In this document: piece by piece, positions 1-5,640 of the stretch
Layout: each line of letters opens with the position of its first letter
How positions within the stretch are numbered: the stretch's first letter is position 1
Source: RGIG2094 sp045660065
Lineage (GTDB): Bacteria > Bacillota > Clostridia > RGIG6154
Length of the DNA stretch: 5,933 bases
Direction of reading: 5' to 3'
NCBI GenBank assembly: GCA_045660065.1
Contig: JAZRDC010000032.1
Span: 1 to 5,933 of the forward strand
The notes under the pieces: generated by a model
What the model was told of the DNA's origin: nothing
The model's database searches: none
What the model saw: only the letters and a program-made list of their open reading frames with translations
Translations under genes and position numbers: made by a program

Positions 1-27
1 GAGCGGAGACACCTTCGGCGTCTTGAC
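1..27 (+). repeat. REP-like palindrome, partial copy at window edge
   Basis: The stretch beginning GAGCGGAGAC matches the REP-like repeat at 1807 and 5647 with only a few changes (ACCTTCGGCGTCTT here, GCCTTCAGCGTCTT in the others). Its complementary halves AGAC..C and GGCGTCT can still form a small hairpin. The copy is cut by the window edge and diverges after the first hairpin. From 28 to 160 I see no gene, no clear RNA and no further repeat, only AT-rich sequence. Confidence 0.5.
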
Positions 28-237
28 CAACCAGATTTAGTAGATTTTCAATACCAAATACACCTCAAAACGGTCTCATTTATTTTTACAATTTTGAACA
101 CCCTACCTACGGGGGCATTTCGGATGGTTAAATCCTCTGACGTAAGTTTTTTAAACTATATTTGGGTCAACTGCTATATTATTGCCTAAAGAATTTCACT
201 CGCTCAATGACGCTGAAAGCGTCACCGCTCGGTAACA

Positions 238-474
238 CTAAGTTTGTCCCACAATTGGCGAAGCCAATAAAAGACAAACAAAAAACTCTAACAAGAGGAT
301 AAGCCGAGATTGTTTTTTACTTTTGTTGTAGTAAAGAAAAAACAATCGTCCTACCAGGTAAAATATTTCAGTAACAGGTTCAAAGAAACCAAGCCCGGTT
401 AAATACCTGGTAGGGTACGGCTGCACTTAAGACGAGATAGATTGTCAGTCCAATTTGCTAGAGACTATTTAGTG
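238..474 (-). repeat. Left arm of long inverted repeat flanking transposase
   Basis: Read on the minus strand this arm is the same as 1562-1799 except for G versus A at 367/1669 and a run of six versus seven T. It contains three stem-loops: the 11-bp stem CCTACCAGGTA at 350-360 with 404-414, a GATTGTTTTTT/AAAAAACAATC stem, and ATTGGC-TTC-GCCAAT nested in GTTTGTC/GACAAAC. Two TAnnTTTG-type promoter boxes face the transposase, TAAGTTTG at 239-246 and TACTTTTG at 318-325, but neither has a well spaced upstream TTTG. A 62-codon open frame starting with GTG crosses the arm on the minus strand. It breaks at the T-run indel relative to the other arm and looks non-coding. Confidence 0.9.
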
Positions 475-529
475 TTTCAGTCCAGTGCTGCTATCGGTTG
501 TTAGAGTTTAACAAAAACAACACAAAGCT

Positions 530-1525
530 ATGAAAAAAATCTTTATCGGAATCGACTTTTCCAAAAAAACGTTTGATGCAACAGTTCTAAAGGCAAATCT
601 TCTCCATGAGAAAGGAGAACATATGCAATTCTCAAACAATAAGAATGGGGCACTTAAACTTATCAAATGGGTGGAAAAAATTGGCGCAAGAGAGGAATGT
701 TTGTTCTGTGGAGAAGATACTGGCCTTTATAGTAAAATTGTTTCCGAAACAATCGTAAACGAGGGTTGTTTTATGTGGCTTGATAGTGCGCTTCGTATCA
801 AGAGAAGTCTTGGTATCTCTCGAGAAAAGAACGATAAGAAAGACTCTCGAGACATCGCTCTCTATGCCGCTCGTTTTAATGACCGAGCAGAATGTTATAT
901 TCCTTTGGATCAGGCGACTGAAGCACTAAAGAAGATCTTTACAATGCGTAAGCAATTGATGAAGATCTATGATAAGTTACGGGTTAATTATTATGAAAGT
1001 AAGAGGTATTTAGACAACGAGATGTTATCTAATGCATTTGCTCTTCAAGAAGAACTCATCTCACAGGTAAAAGAGAAAATTAAGGAACTTGAGAAACAGA
1101 TAAAGAAAATCATCGAGTCCAATCCTGAACTAAATAAAACCTTTGAAATTCTCACTTCAATGCCAGGCATAGCGCTCATCAATGCAACAGCATTTATTGT
1201 CTATACCAACAATTTTAAAAAATTCAATTACGACGCTCGTAAGATTGCTTCATTCTGGGGAGTTGCACCATTTGGACATACATCTGGAACAAGCATCAAG
1301 GGAACCCCTCATGTATCCCATTATGCCGATTCATATTTAAAATCTCTTTTGTCTGAGGCTGCATTATGCGCTTCACGATATTGTCCCATAATAAACAGAT
1401 ATGTAGTCAAATTGAAAAAAGCAGGCAAGCACAAGAATATTGTTTTAAACAATGCAAAGAACAAAATGATACACATACTTGTCGCAATGGTTAGAAACAA
1501 CGAAAATTATAGAAAAGCTGCATAA
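530..1525 (+). CDS. IS110-family transposase (DEDD/serine recombinase), 331 aa
   Basis: This is a complete IS110-family transposase, a recombinase that moves its element through a circular intermediate and is known in the family to be guided by a bridge RNA. The N-terminal RuvC-like domain shows the DEDD set: D9 in GIDFSK, E62 in GEDTG, and D102 and D105 in NDKKDSRD. Residues about 165-205 form a charged coiled coil. The C-terminal Transposase_20 domain (about 205-290) has SMPGI at 210-214, and the likely catalytic serine is S252 in HTSGTSIKG. Length and spacing are normal for the family and no key residue is missing, so the enzyme looks active. The ATG is preceded by an A-rich leader without a Shine-Dalgarno sequence, as is usual in Bacteroidota. 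Oddly, the gene has only about 55 bp upstream and 36 bp downstream before long inverted repeats begin. The related Piv invertases share this fold, so inversion rather than transposition is a possible alternative activity. Confidence 0.95.
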   Translation: MKKIFIGIDFSKKTFDATVLKANLLHEKGEHMQFSNNKNGALKLIKWVEKIGAREECLFCGEDTGLYSKIVSETIVNEGCFMWLDSALRIKRSLGISREKNDKKDSRDIALYAARFNDRAECYIPLDQATEALKKIFTMRKQLMKIYDKLRVNYYESKRYLDNEMLSNAFALQEELISQVKEKIKELEKQIKKIIESNPELNKTFEILTSMPGIALINATAFIVYTNNFKKFNYDARKIASFWGVAPFGHTSGTSIKGTPHVSHYADSYLKSLLSEAALCASRYCPIINRYVVKLKKAGKHKNIVLNNAKNKMIHILVAMVRNNENYRKAA

Positions 1526-1561
1526 ATTTCTTCAAAATCGTTTGGCAGTTAACATAGATTG

Positions 1562-1799
1562 CACTAAATAGTCTCTAGCAAATTGGACTGACAATCTATC
1601 TCGTCTTAAGTGCAGCCGTACCCTACCAGGTATTTAACCGGGCTTGGTTTCTTTGAACCTGTTACTGAGATATTTTACCTGGTAGGACGATTGTTTTTTC
1701 TTTACTACAACAAAAGTAAAAAACAATCTCGGCTTATCCTCTTGTTAGAGTTTTTTTGTTTGTCTTTTATTGGCTTCGCCAATTGTGGGACAAACTTAG
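1562..1799 (+). repeat. Right arm of long inverted repeat flanking transposase
   Basis: This is the mirror copy of 238-474. Near-identity starts at CACTAAATAG, 36 bp after the transposase stop, and runs to CTTAGT. Stem-loops are CCTACCAGGTA/TACCTGGTAGG (1622-1632 with 1676-1686), GATTGTTTTTT/AAAAAACAATC (1689-1699 with 1718-1728), and GTTTGTC/GACAAAC (1758-1764 with 1789-1795) enclosing ATTGGC-TTC-GCCAAT (1769-1783). A reading frame from 1610 to 1963 runs through the arm, the REP copy and the following spacer. It is frame-shifted against the left arm and is not treated as a gene. Confidence 0.9.
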
Positions 1800-1800
1800 T
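1617..1800 (+). ncRNA. Candidate structured RNA (possible IS110 bridge RNA)
   Basis: Three consecutive hairpins fill about 180 nt just downstream of the transposase. The first encloses a 43-nt loop, the second has an A/T-rich stem with an 18-nt loop, and the third has an internal loop (TTTT opposite TGTGG) between two stems. IS110-family bridge RNAs are about this size and consist of stem-loops with internal guide loops. In IS1111-type members they lie downstream of the gene. Assignment as a bridge RNA is inference: no promoter, guide or target assignment is secured. The left arm can form the same hairpins, so the functional copy could be either or both. The alternative is a structured DNA palindrome with no RNA product. 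Confidence 0.3.
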
Positions 1801-1880
1801 GTTACTGAGCGGAGACGCCTTCAGCGTCTTTTCTACCATGCGGATGGTGCGAGCAAGGCTCGCGAAAGTCTGTGTAAGTC
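1801..1880 (+). repeat. REP-like element, uninterrupted copy
   Basis: From GTTACTGAGC onward this copy is almost the same as 5641-5686 plus 5776-5815. It has two hairpins: AGACGC/GCGTCT (1813-1818 with 1824-1829) and GCGAGC-AAG-GCTCGC (1849-1863). Between them lies CCATGCGGATGG, the site that is occupied by an insert in the 5641 copy. A diverged first hairpin lies in inverted orientation at about 207-235. No coding role is seen. It resembles bacterial repetitive extragenic palindromes, which several IS110-family elements are known to use as insertion targets. Confidence 0.75.
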
Positions 1881-1942
1881 TGAGAAGTGTGAGAATAAAC
1901 AAAACTTTTGGTAATAATATAGCAGTTACCCCAAGAACTTTA

Positions 1943-2139
1943 ACAGACCCCCTCCGCAGCTAAAGTTGCTCGACCCCCTTCACTTCCCCCGTTATCGGGG
2001 ACAGAAATCCCTAACTTCGGGGGACAATTTTAGTTAGTCTATCTCGTTTAGGTATCCAATTGGGAATAACAAGCGAACGGAAGTATATAAAATTCCTCCC
2101 CGAAGTTAGGGGAGGTGCCCAAAGGGCGGAGGGGTCTGT
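1943..2139. repeat. 197-bp palindromic repeat with terminal inverted repeats (MITE-like)
   Basis: The element begins ACAGACCCCCTCCGC and ends GCGGAGGGGTCTGT, terminal inverted repeats differing by one C. A second inverted pair lies inside: CCCTAACTTCGGGG at 2009-2022 and its complement at 2098-2111. Small hairpins CCCCG-TTAT-CGGGG (1987-2000) and GCCC-AAA-GGGC (2118-2125) sit between or beside these. No open frame of note is present. It could be a non-autonomous transposable element or another folded intergenic repeat. I see no convincing target-site duplication, so transposition is not demonstrated. It starts six bases after the outer homology of the IS110 locus ends. Confidence 0.65.
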
Positions 2140-2181
2140 GATAATGGATATCATTTCCTTTTTTTATCCCTGATTTTTACG

Positions 2182-2250
2182 AAGTTCCACGAAGGCTATG
2201 CAGCATAAATTTATGCCGTACAGTCTTCGTGGAACTTTTGTTATTTTTGT
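2182..2250. terminator. Strong hairpin followed by T-rich tract
   Basis: AAGTTCCACGAAG (2182-2194) pairs perfectly with CTTCGTGGAACTT (2225-2237). The loop itself contains the 14-bp palindrome GCATAAATTTATGC, and TTTTGTTATTTTTGTT follows the stem. It could end transcription arriving from the left. The 13-bp stem and palindromic loop would equally fit a repetitive palindrome. The T tract is interrupted, so terminator function is only moderately supported. Confidence 0.5.
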
Positions 2251-2333
2251 TGCTTAAAATAGTGTTTTGTAAACTCTGCATAGCAATTGCCCCCCCTAAA
2301 AGTAAATTGTTAGTTTTTGTAACATAATTTTTC

Positions 2334-2360
2334 TTGTTTTTTGCAAAGAATGTAATTTTG
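2334..2360 (+). promoter_or_regulatory. Putative Bacteroidota promoter of the surface-protein gene
   Basis: TAATTTTG at 2353-2360 matches the Bacteroidota -7 box TAnnTTTG. A TTG at 2334-2336 lies 16 bp upstream as a weak -33 element, a little closer than usual. This leaves an AT-rich leader of about 60 nt before the ATG at 2429, with no Shine-Dalgarno sequence. Confidence 0.45.
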
Positions 2361-2428
2361 TCACACTCTTGGTGTTAACTATCTAAAAAACAAGAACAAT
2401 AATTATCAATCAAAAATTAATTTAACTT

Positions 2429-4930
2429 ATGAGAAAAATTACTCTATTTTTAGTATCGTTGTTTTGTGCAGTCGGTGCAATGGCGCAAGAGGTGAACTAC
2501 ACGCCCAATCATACCGCCGCTAAAACTACAACAGGTAGAATGGTGGGTAGTATTTCTGTTAACGGAGATACTCATACTATGTCTGGTGATACAAGAAACA
2601 GTTATACAGATCTTACTGCAACAAAAACATTTACAGTAGAAGCTGGTTCAACTGTAACTCTCGGAATGACGCAGTCTGCAGGTTCGTGGATGAATGCGTT
2701 TGTGTACGTAGATATGGACAATAATGGTTTTACAGCGGGGATAGATTCCGACAATTATACTCCAACAGGTGACCTCGTAAGTTATTCTTTCTATAATAAT
2801 GGTTCTGATAATGATGCGAATGGTTATAATAGTGCAGGCACTTCAATTTCTGGCAATAGCAGAAGCACTCTAACGCTTCCTAATTGGACCGTTCCTGCCG
2901 ATCTTCCTGCTGGCGAATACCGTATTCGTTTCAAGTATGACTGGTGTAATATTGATCCTGCTGGTAGTACAGGTGAATATTTTGGCAATACATTCATGGG
3001 ACATGGTGCCGAAATCATTGATGCGAAGCTTGTAGTTGTTGCTGATATTCCGGAATATGACGTTGTGTACAATTATAGTGTAAACGATGAACTCTTAACC
3101 AGTGTTACTTACAAGGTTTTGGAGGGTCGTGAATATCCAGACCCCACTGCGTATGGTGTGACTATTAACAGTGGTGAAAAACCTGCAGGAAATGTAAGCG
3201 CTAACACTGAAGTTAATTTTGATGTAACTATCGATTTGCCCTTTGAATTTGCTAAGACATACGGCGAAATTGGTAGAAATTGGTATTACCTCTCAATTGG
3301 TGATGCTGCAAAATTGCTTTATCATGTAGATGATGCTTCATACATCGCTTTGGATAGAACTGAAGTCGATGCAGCGAATAAAGATGCCTATATGTGGGCA
3401 TTCGTCGGAAATCCCTTTGATGGTTATAAACTTGTGAACAAAGCCAAAGGAGAAGGTTTCATTCTTTCATCTTCTACAGATACTTTTGATGGAAATACTG
3501 GTGGTAATACATACCCTGTTTTGACAGATGAGAATGCTTTGGAAGGCAAAAATACATATTGGATACCAACTGCAAGTGCACAACGCGGTGGTAAAGGAAC
3601 ATTCTATTTGGCTCAGAAAGATGTTAATGAGGGTAAGAATAAAATGAACAATCGTGATAATATTCTTGCTTATTGGAATGGTGATGCAGACGCTGGTTCA
3701 ACATTCGCGGTAGAATTGGTTCTTACAGATGCAGAGAAAGTTGAGAAATTAAAGGGTGATTATGCAGAATGGAAAGAACTTCATGTAGTAGGTAACGGTT
3801 TGGGACAATATACTTATGATGAAGCTGCTTTAGCAACAGCTGAAGAAGCTCTTAATAGTGCAACAACCGTTGATGGCGTAAATACAGTAATTGCAGCCTG
3901 CAAGGCACTTTTCAACTTGAATCTTCCTCAAACAGGTAAATTCTATCGTATCAAGAGCATGAATGCTAATGATGCTGCAAAGAAGGGTAAGTACTGGCAA
4001 GTGGCGGAAAATGGAAGCAGTATGGAACTTCAGAGCAACTATAACAAATTGACAAGTATTGTGTTCTATACAACCGATAATATGTTTGTTAGCTATGCAA
4101 AGGGAACGTATATTAACAAATATCAAACTCTTGAGACTCAAGTCGCAGAACCTTTGGCGTGGACTATTGAGGCAAATGAATCTGTAGCGGGTACTTATGC
4201 GTTGTATCGTACCAAAGATGACACGAAACAAAAGGATGGATATTGTTTGTCTGATTGGAATGGACTTACATATGGTCAAGAAGATGCTAACGCAGCATGG
4301 ATGTTTGAAGAAGTAACTTGGTTGCCTATCCCCGTTAATGAAGAAGCTGGTTATACTTCACTCTATTCACCCGTAGAATTGGCACTTTCATTCAATCGCT
4401 TCAAGGCATATACAGTATCTGAAACTTCAGCAACTTATGCAAAATTGGAAGAACAAACAGTTGTTCCTGCAGGTGTAGGTGTTGTATTGGAACTCCAAGA
4501 AGGTGCTCAAATAGAAAATGGTTGTGTATTCTTGGAAGTGAAGGCTACAGAAACTACAGGCGTAGAATCAGCTCTCCTTGGTACTTATGCTGACGAATAT
4601 AAGACAGAAGATGCTTATGTTCTTGGTTACATCAACGTAGCAGAAGAAGGGCAACCTGAAAACAAGCAAGTAGGTTTTTACACTGCAGAAAAGAACCAAC
4701 AGGACGGTACTTCTTGGTTGAACAACGGTTTCAAGGCATACCTTCCCAAAACTAATGCTGCTAAGACGCTCCGCTTCAACTTCGGTGGCAACACAACTGC
4801 AATCGAATCTGTAGTTGCTCCTTCATTCGACGCTAACGCTCCTATCTACGACCTCAGCGGTCGCCGCGTAGTGAACGCAGTGAAGGGTGGTCTCTACATC
4901 CAGAACGGTAAGAAGTTTATCGTTAAGTAA
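2429..4930 (+). CDS. Secreted GEVED-like surface protein with T9SS-type C-terminal sorting domain, 833 aa
   Basis: An exported protein of unknown binding target. Residues 1-20 form a signal peptide (KITLFLVSLFCAVGAMA, probably cut before Q20 or E21). There is no lipobox. Residues about 65-205 resemble a GEVED-type beta domain: FVYVDMDNNGFTAG, then PAGEYRIRFKYDW, then a beta-rich end. A beta-rich module at about 275-430 (WYYLSIG, YMWAF, GFILSS) resembles a second one at about 500-675 (KFYRIKS, LAWTIE, YCLSDW, AAWMFEE). Both look like carbohydrate- or ligand-binding folds, but no active site is visible. Between them, about 433-497 is helical (VEKLKGDYAEWKEL, LATAEEALNSA). The end, IYDLSGRRV at 806-814 and NGKKFIVK at 826-833, is a type A sorting domain that directs export by the type IX system and surface attachment. 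The last 50 or so codons favour C-ending codons, unlike the first half. Adhesion or glycan binding is inference only. Confidence 0.9.
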   Translation: MRKITLFLVSLFCAVGAMAQEVNYTPNHTAAKTTTGRMVGSISVNGDTHTMSGDTRNSYTDLTATKTFTVEAGSTVTLGMTQSAGSWMNAFVYVDMDNNGFTAGIDSDNYTPTGDLVSYSFYNNGSDNDANGYNSAGTSISGNSRSTLTLPNWTVPADLPAGEYRIRFKYDWCNIDPAGSTGEYFGNTFMGHGAEIIDAKLVVVADIPEYDVVYNYSVNDELLTSVTYKVLEGREYPDPTAYGVTINSGEKPAGNVSANTEVNFDVTIDLPFEFAKTYGEIGRNWYYLSIGDAAKLLYHVDDASYIALDRTEVDAANKDAYMWAFVGNPFDGYKLVNKAKGEGFILSSSTDTFDGNTGGNTYPVLTDENALEGKNTYWIPTASAQRGGKGTFYLAQKDVNEGKNKMNNRDNILAYWNGDADAGSTFAVELVLTDAEKVEKLKGDYAEWKELHVVGNGLGQYTYDEAALATAEEALNSATTVDGVNTVIAACKALFNLNLPQTGKFYRIKSMNANDAAKKGKYWQVAENGSSMELQSNYNKLTSIVFYTTDNMFVSYAKGTYINKYQTLETQVAEPLAWTIEANESVAGTYALYRTKDDTKQKDGYCLSDWNGLTYGQEDANAAWMFEEVTWLPIPVNEEAGYTSLYSPVELALSFNRFKAYTVSETSATYAKLEEQTVVPAGVGVVLELQEGAQIENGCVFLEVKATETTGVESALLGTYADEYKTEDAYVLGYINVAEEGQPENKQVGFYTAEKNQQDGTSWLNNGFKAYLPKTNAAKTLRFNFGGNTTAIESVVAPSFDANAPIYDLSGRRVVNAVKGGLYIQNGKKFIVK

Positions 4931-4935
4931 GTTTA

Positions 4936-4975
4936 TAAGGTTTTGAGGTTATAAGGTTGTAAGGTTTTAAGGTGC
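4936..4975 (+). repeat. 8-bp tandem repeat, five units (TRAGGTKN)
   Basis: Five back-to-back octamers follow the stop codon by five bases: TAAGGTTT, TGAGGTTA, TAAGGTTG, TAAGGTTT, TAAGGTGC. The same octamer array recurs after the next gene. From 4976 to about 5040 the sequence carries looser reverse-complement versions (for example AATCTTAACC), so the transcript could fold back. The function is unknown. It lies between the two genes and does not resemble a standard terminator. Confidence 0.8.
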
Positions 4976-5089
4976 CTTCGGAATCTTAACCCTAAGTTTA
5001 AAGTTTTGAAAATCTTAAGACTTTACAATCTCAGAACCCGACCAAACCGAAGTTTGAATAAGAATAACAATTAAACAATATTTGAATTT

Positions 5090-5251
5090 ATGAAGAAGGC
5101 ATATACAAAGCCCACTACTGTCGAAGTAAAGTTCGAAGCACAAGGCATGATCGCAGCATCACTCCAGATGAGTGACAAGACAATTGATACATCAGTAGAA
5201 GGCGCTCAGCTTACTAACAAGGGCGGCTGGGACTCTTCTAACTGGGAATAA
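5090..5251 (+). CDS. Small conserved-looking Bacteroidales protein, 53 aa
   Basis: The frame starts at an ATG after an AT-rich leader (ATTTGAATTT) and ends TAA. The product begins MKKAYTKPTTVEVKFEAQGM, continues IAAS, and ends KGGWDSSNWE. The layout recalls the many short Bacteroidales proteins that start MKK.Y..P..., carry a short hydrophobic stretch with 'aaS' in the middle, and end in a Gly/Trp/Asp-rich tail. To my knowledge these have no established function. It has no signal peptide, no cysteine and no transmembrane helix. Codon use is orderly and rich in C-ending codons, like the 3' end of the upstream gene, which supports real coding. It lies 159 bp after the surface-protein gene on the same strand, with no clear terminator or strong promoter between them, so co-transcription is possible. 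A peptide precursor with a leader ending near IAAS is conceivable but unproven. Confidence 0.7.
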   Translation: MKKAYTKPTTVEVKFEAQGMIAASLQMSDKTIDTSVEGAQLTNKGGWDSSNWE

Positions 5252-5255
5252 TTTG

Positions 5256-5279
5256 TAAGGTTATGAGGTTATAAGGTCG
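5256..5279 (+). repeat. 8-bp tandem repeat, three units
   Basis: TAAGGTTA, TGAGGTTA and TAAGGTCG begin four bases after the stop codon of the 53-residue gene. This is the same octamer family as at 4936-4975, also just downstream of a stop codon. Confidence 0.75.
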
Positions 5280-5390
5280 CTTCGCTTGTCAGGTTTTTAG
5301 GCTATCCAGCGTGCACAAGCGATAGAGTCTGTAACCCCTCATACCGAAAATGCTTAGACTCGTGAAACTCGAGTCGGAAGTAAATAATGA

Positions 5391-5430
5391 AAACGGAGAA
5401 ATGCCACTCGGCATTTCTCCGTTTCGTTTT
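5391..5430 (+). terminator. Rho-independent terminator
   Basis: AAACGGAGAAATGCC (5391-5405) and GGCATTTCTCCGTTT (5410-5424) form a perfect 15-bp stem with an ACTC tetraloop, followed by CGTTTT. A smaller hairpin GACTCG/CGAGTC lies just before it at 5357-5375. It probably ends the transcript of the small-protein gene, about 140 nt after its stop. Confidence 0.85.
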
Positions 5431-5455
5431 ACAACAATATAGGAATGTCCCGGCG

Positions 5456-5482
5456 TAGAGACGTCCCATTGGGGCGTCTCTA
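5456..5482. repeat. Short perfect hairpin
   Basis: TAGAGACG and CGTCTCTA pair across TCCCATTGGGG, whose CCC and GGG can extend the stem. No T tract follows, so it is more likely an intergenic palindrome than a terminator. It is the first element of a palindrome cluster that fills 5431-5820, where no credible gene is present. Confidence 0.6.
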
Positions 5483-5515
5483 TATCAATAACATCTTTCG
5501 GGGTATTTATGTGTG

Positions 5516-5597
5516 GGTATGTGCACCCTGAATGGGTGCCCTAACACGTTGCTATTCAATCCTCGTTGCTGGGGCACCTCTTCAAGGTGCACATACC
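5516..5597. repeat. Large compound hairpin (REP-like)
   Basis: GGTATGTGCACC (5516-5527) pairs with GGTGCACATACC (5586-5597). Inside this, TGAA pairs with TTCA and GGTGCCC (5535-5541) with GGGCACC (5572-5578). The 30-nt loop contains CGTTGCT twice. The nested symmetry points to a structured repeat. An open frame that crosses it (5513-5752) continues into the REP copy and is not considered a gene. A further hairpin (GGGGT/ACCCC, 5613-5637) leads into the REP copy. Confidence 0.65.
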
Positions 5598-5640
5598 TAC
5601 ATGATTGTGCCGGGGGTATTCGCTTCGCTCAAACCCCTCG

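Larger units (their letters stand above)
161..1936 (+). mobile_element. IS110-family locus inside long inverted repeats
   Basis: The unit has one transposase gene in the centre and mirror-image flanks. The inner flanks (238-474 and 1562-1799) are nearly identical. Outside them a REP-like hairpin is present on both sides (about 207-235 and 1801-1830) but diverged. Further out, 161-191 again matches the reverse complement of 1906-1936 (CTGCTATATTATT core). The right side has about 70 bp of extra REP sequence that the left side lacks. The minimal mobile cassette is inferred to be about 475-1561, because the mirror symmetry stops abruptly at 474 and 1562. A TG dinucleotide lies at both edges (473-474 and 1560-1561) and could be the duplicated core typical of IS110 insertion. 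IS110 elements normally lack long terminal inverted repeats, so either the arms belong to an atypical element or the cassette landed in the centre of an existing palindrome. Confidence 0.6.

Noticed and set aside
238..426. Open frame on the minus strand in the left arm, similar protein on the plus strand of the right arm (1610-1963)
   Set aside because: Similarity is due to the inverted DNA repeat. The two frames diverge at the T-run indel and end differently, start with GTG, and run through hairpins and the REP copy.
1705..1902. Minus-strand frame across right arm and REP copy
   Set aside because: Composed of stem-loop and repeat sequence, with no recognisable protein features.
2824..3072. 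Minus-strand frame inside the surface-protein gene
   Set aside because: Antisense shadow of a well supported long coding sequence.
3830..4279. 149-codon minus-strand frame inside the surface-protein gene
   Set aside because: Antisense shadow. Composition rich in Cys, Ile and Ser without domains, and the + strand gene is continuous here.
4936..5279. CRISPR array
   Set aside because: Units are 8 bp, directly adjacent without spacers, and no cas gene is present.
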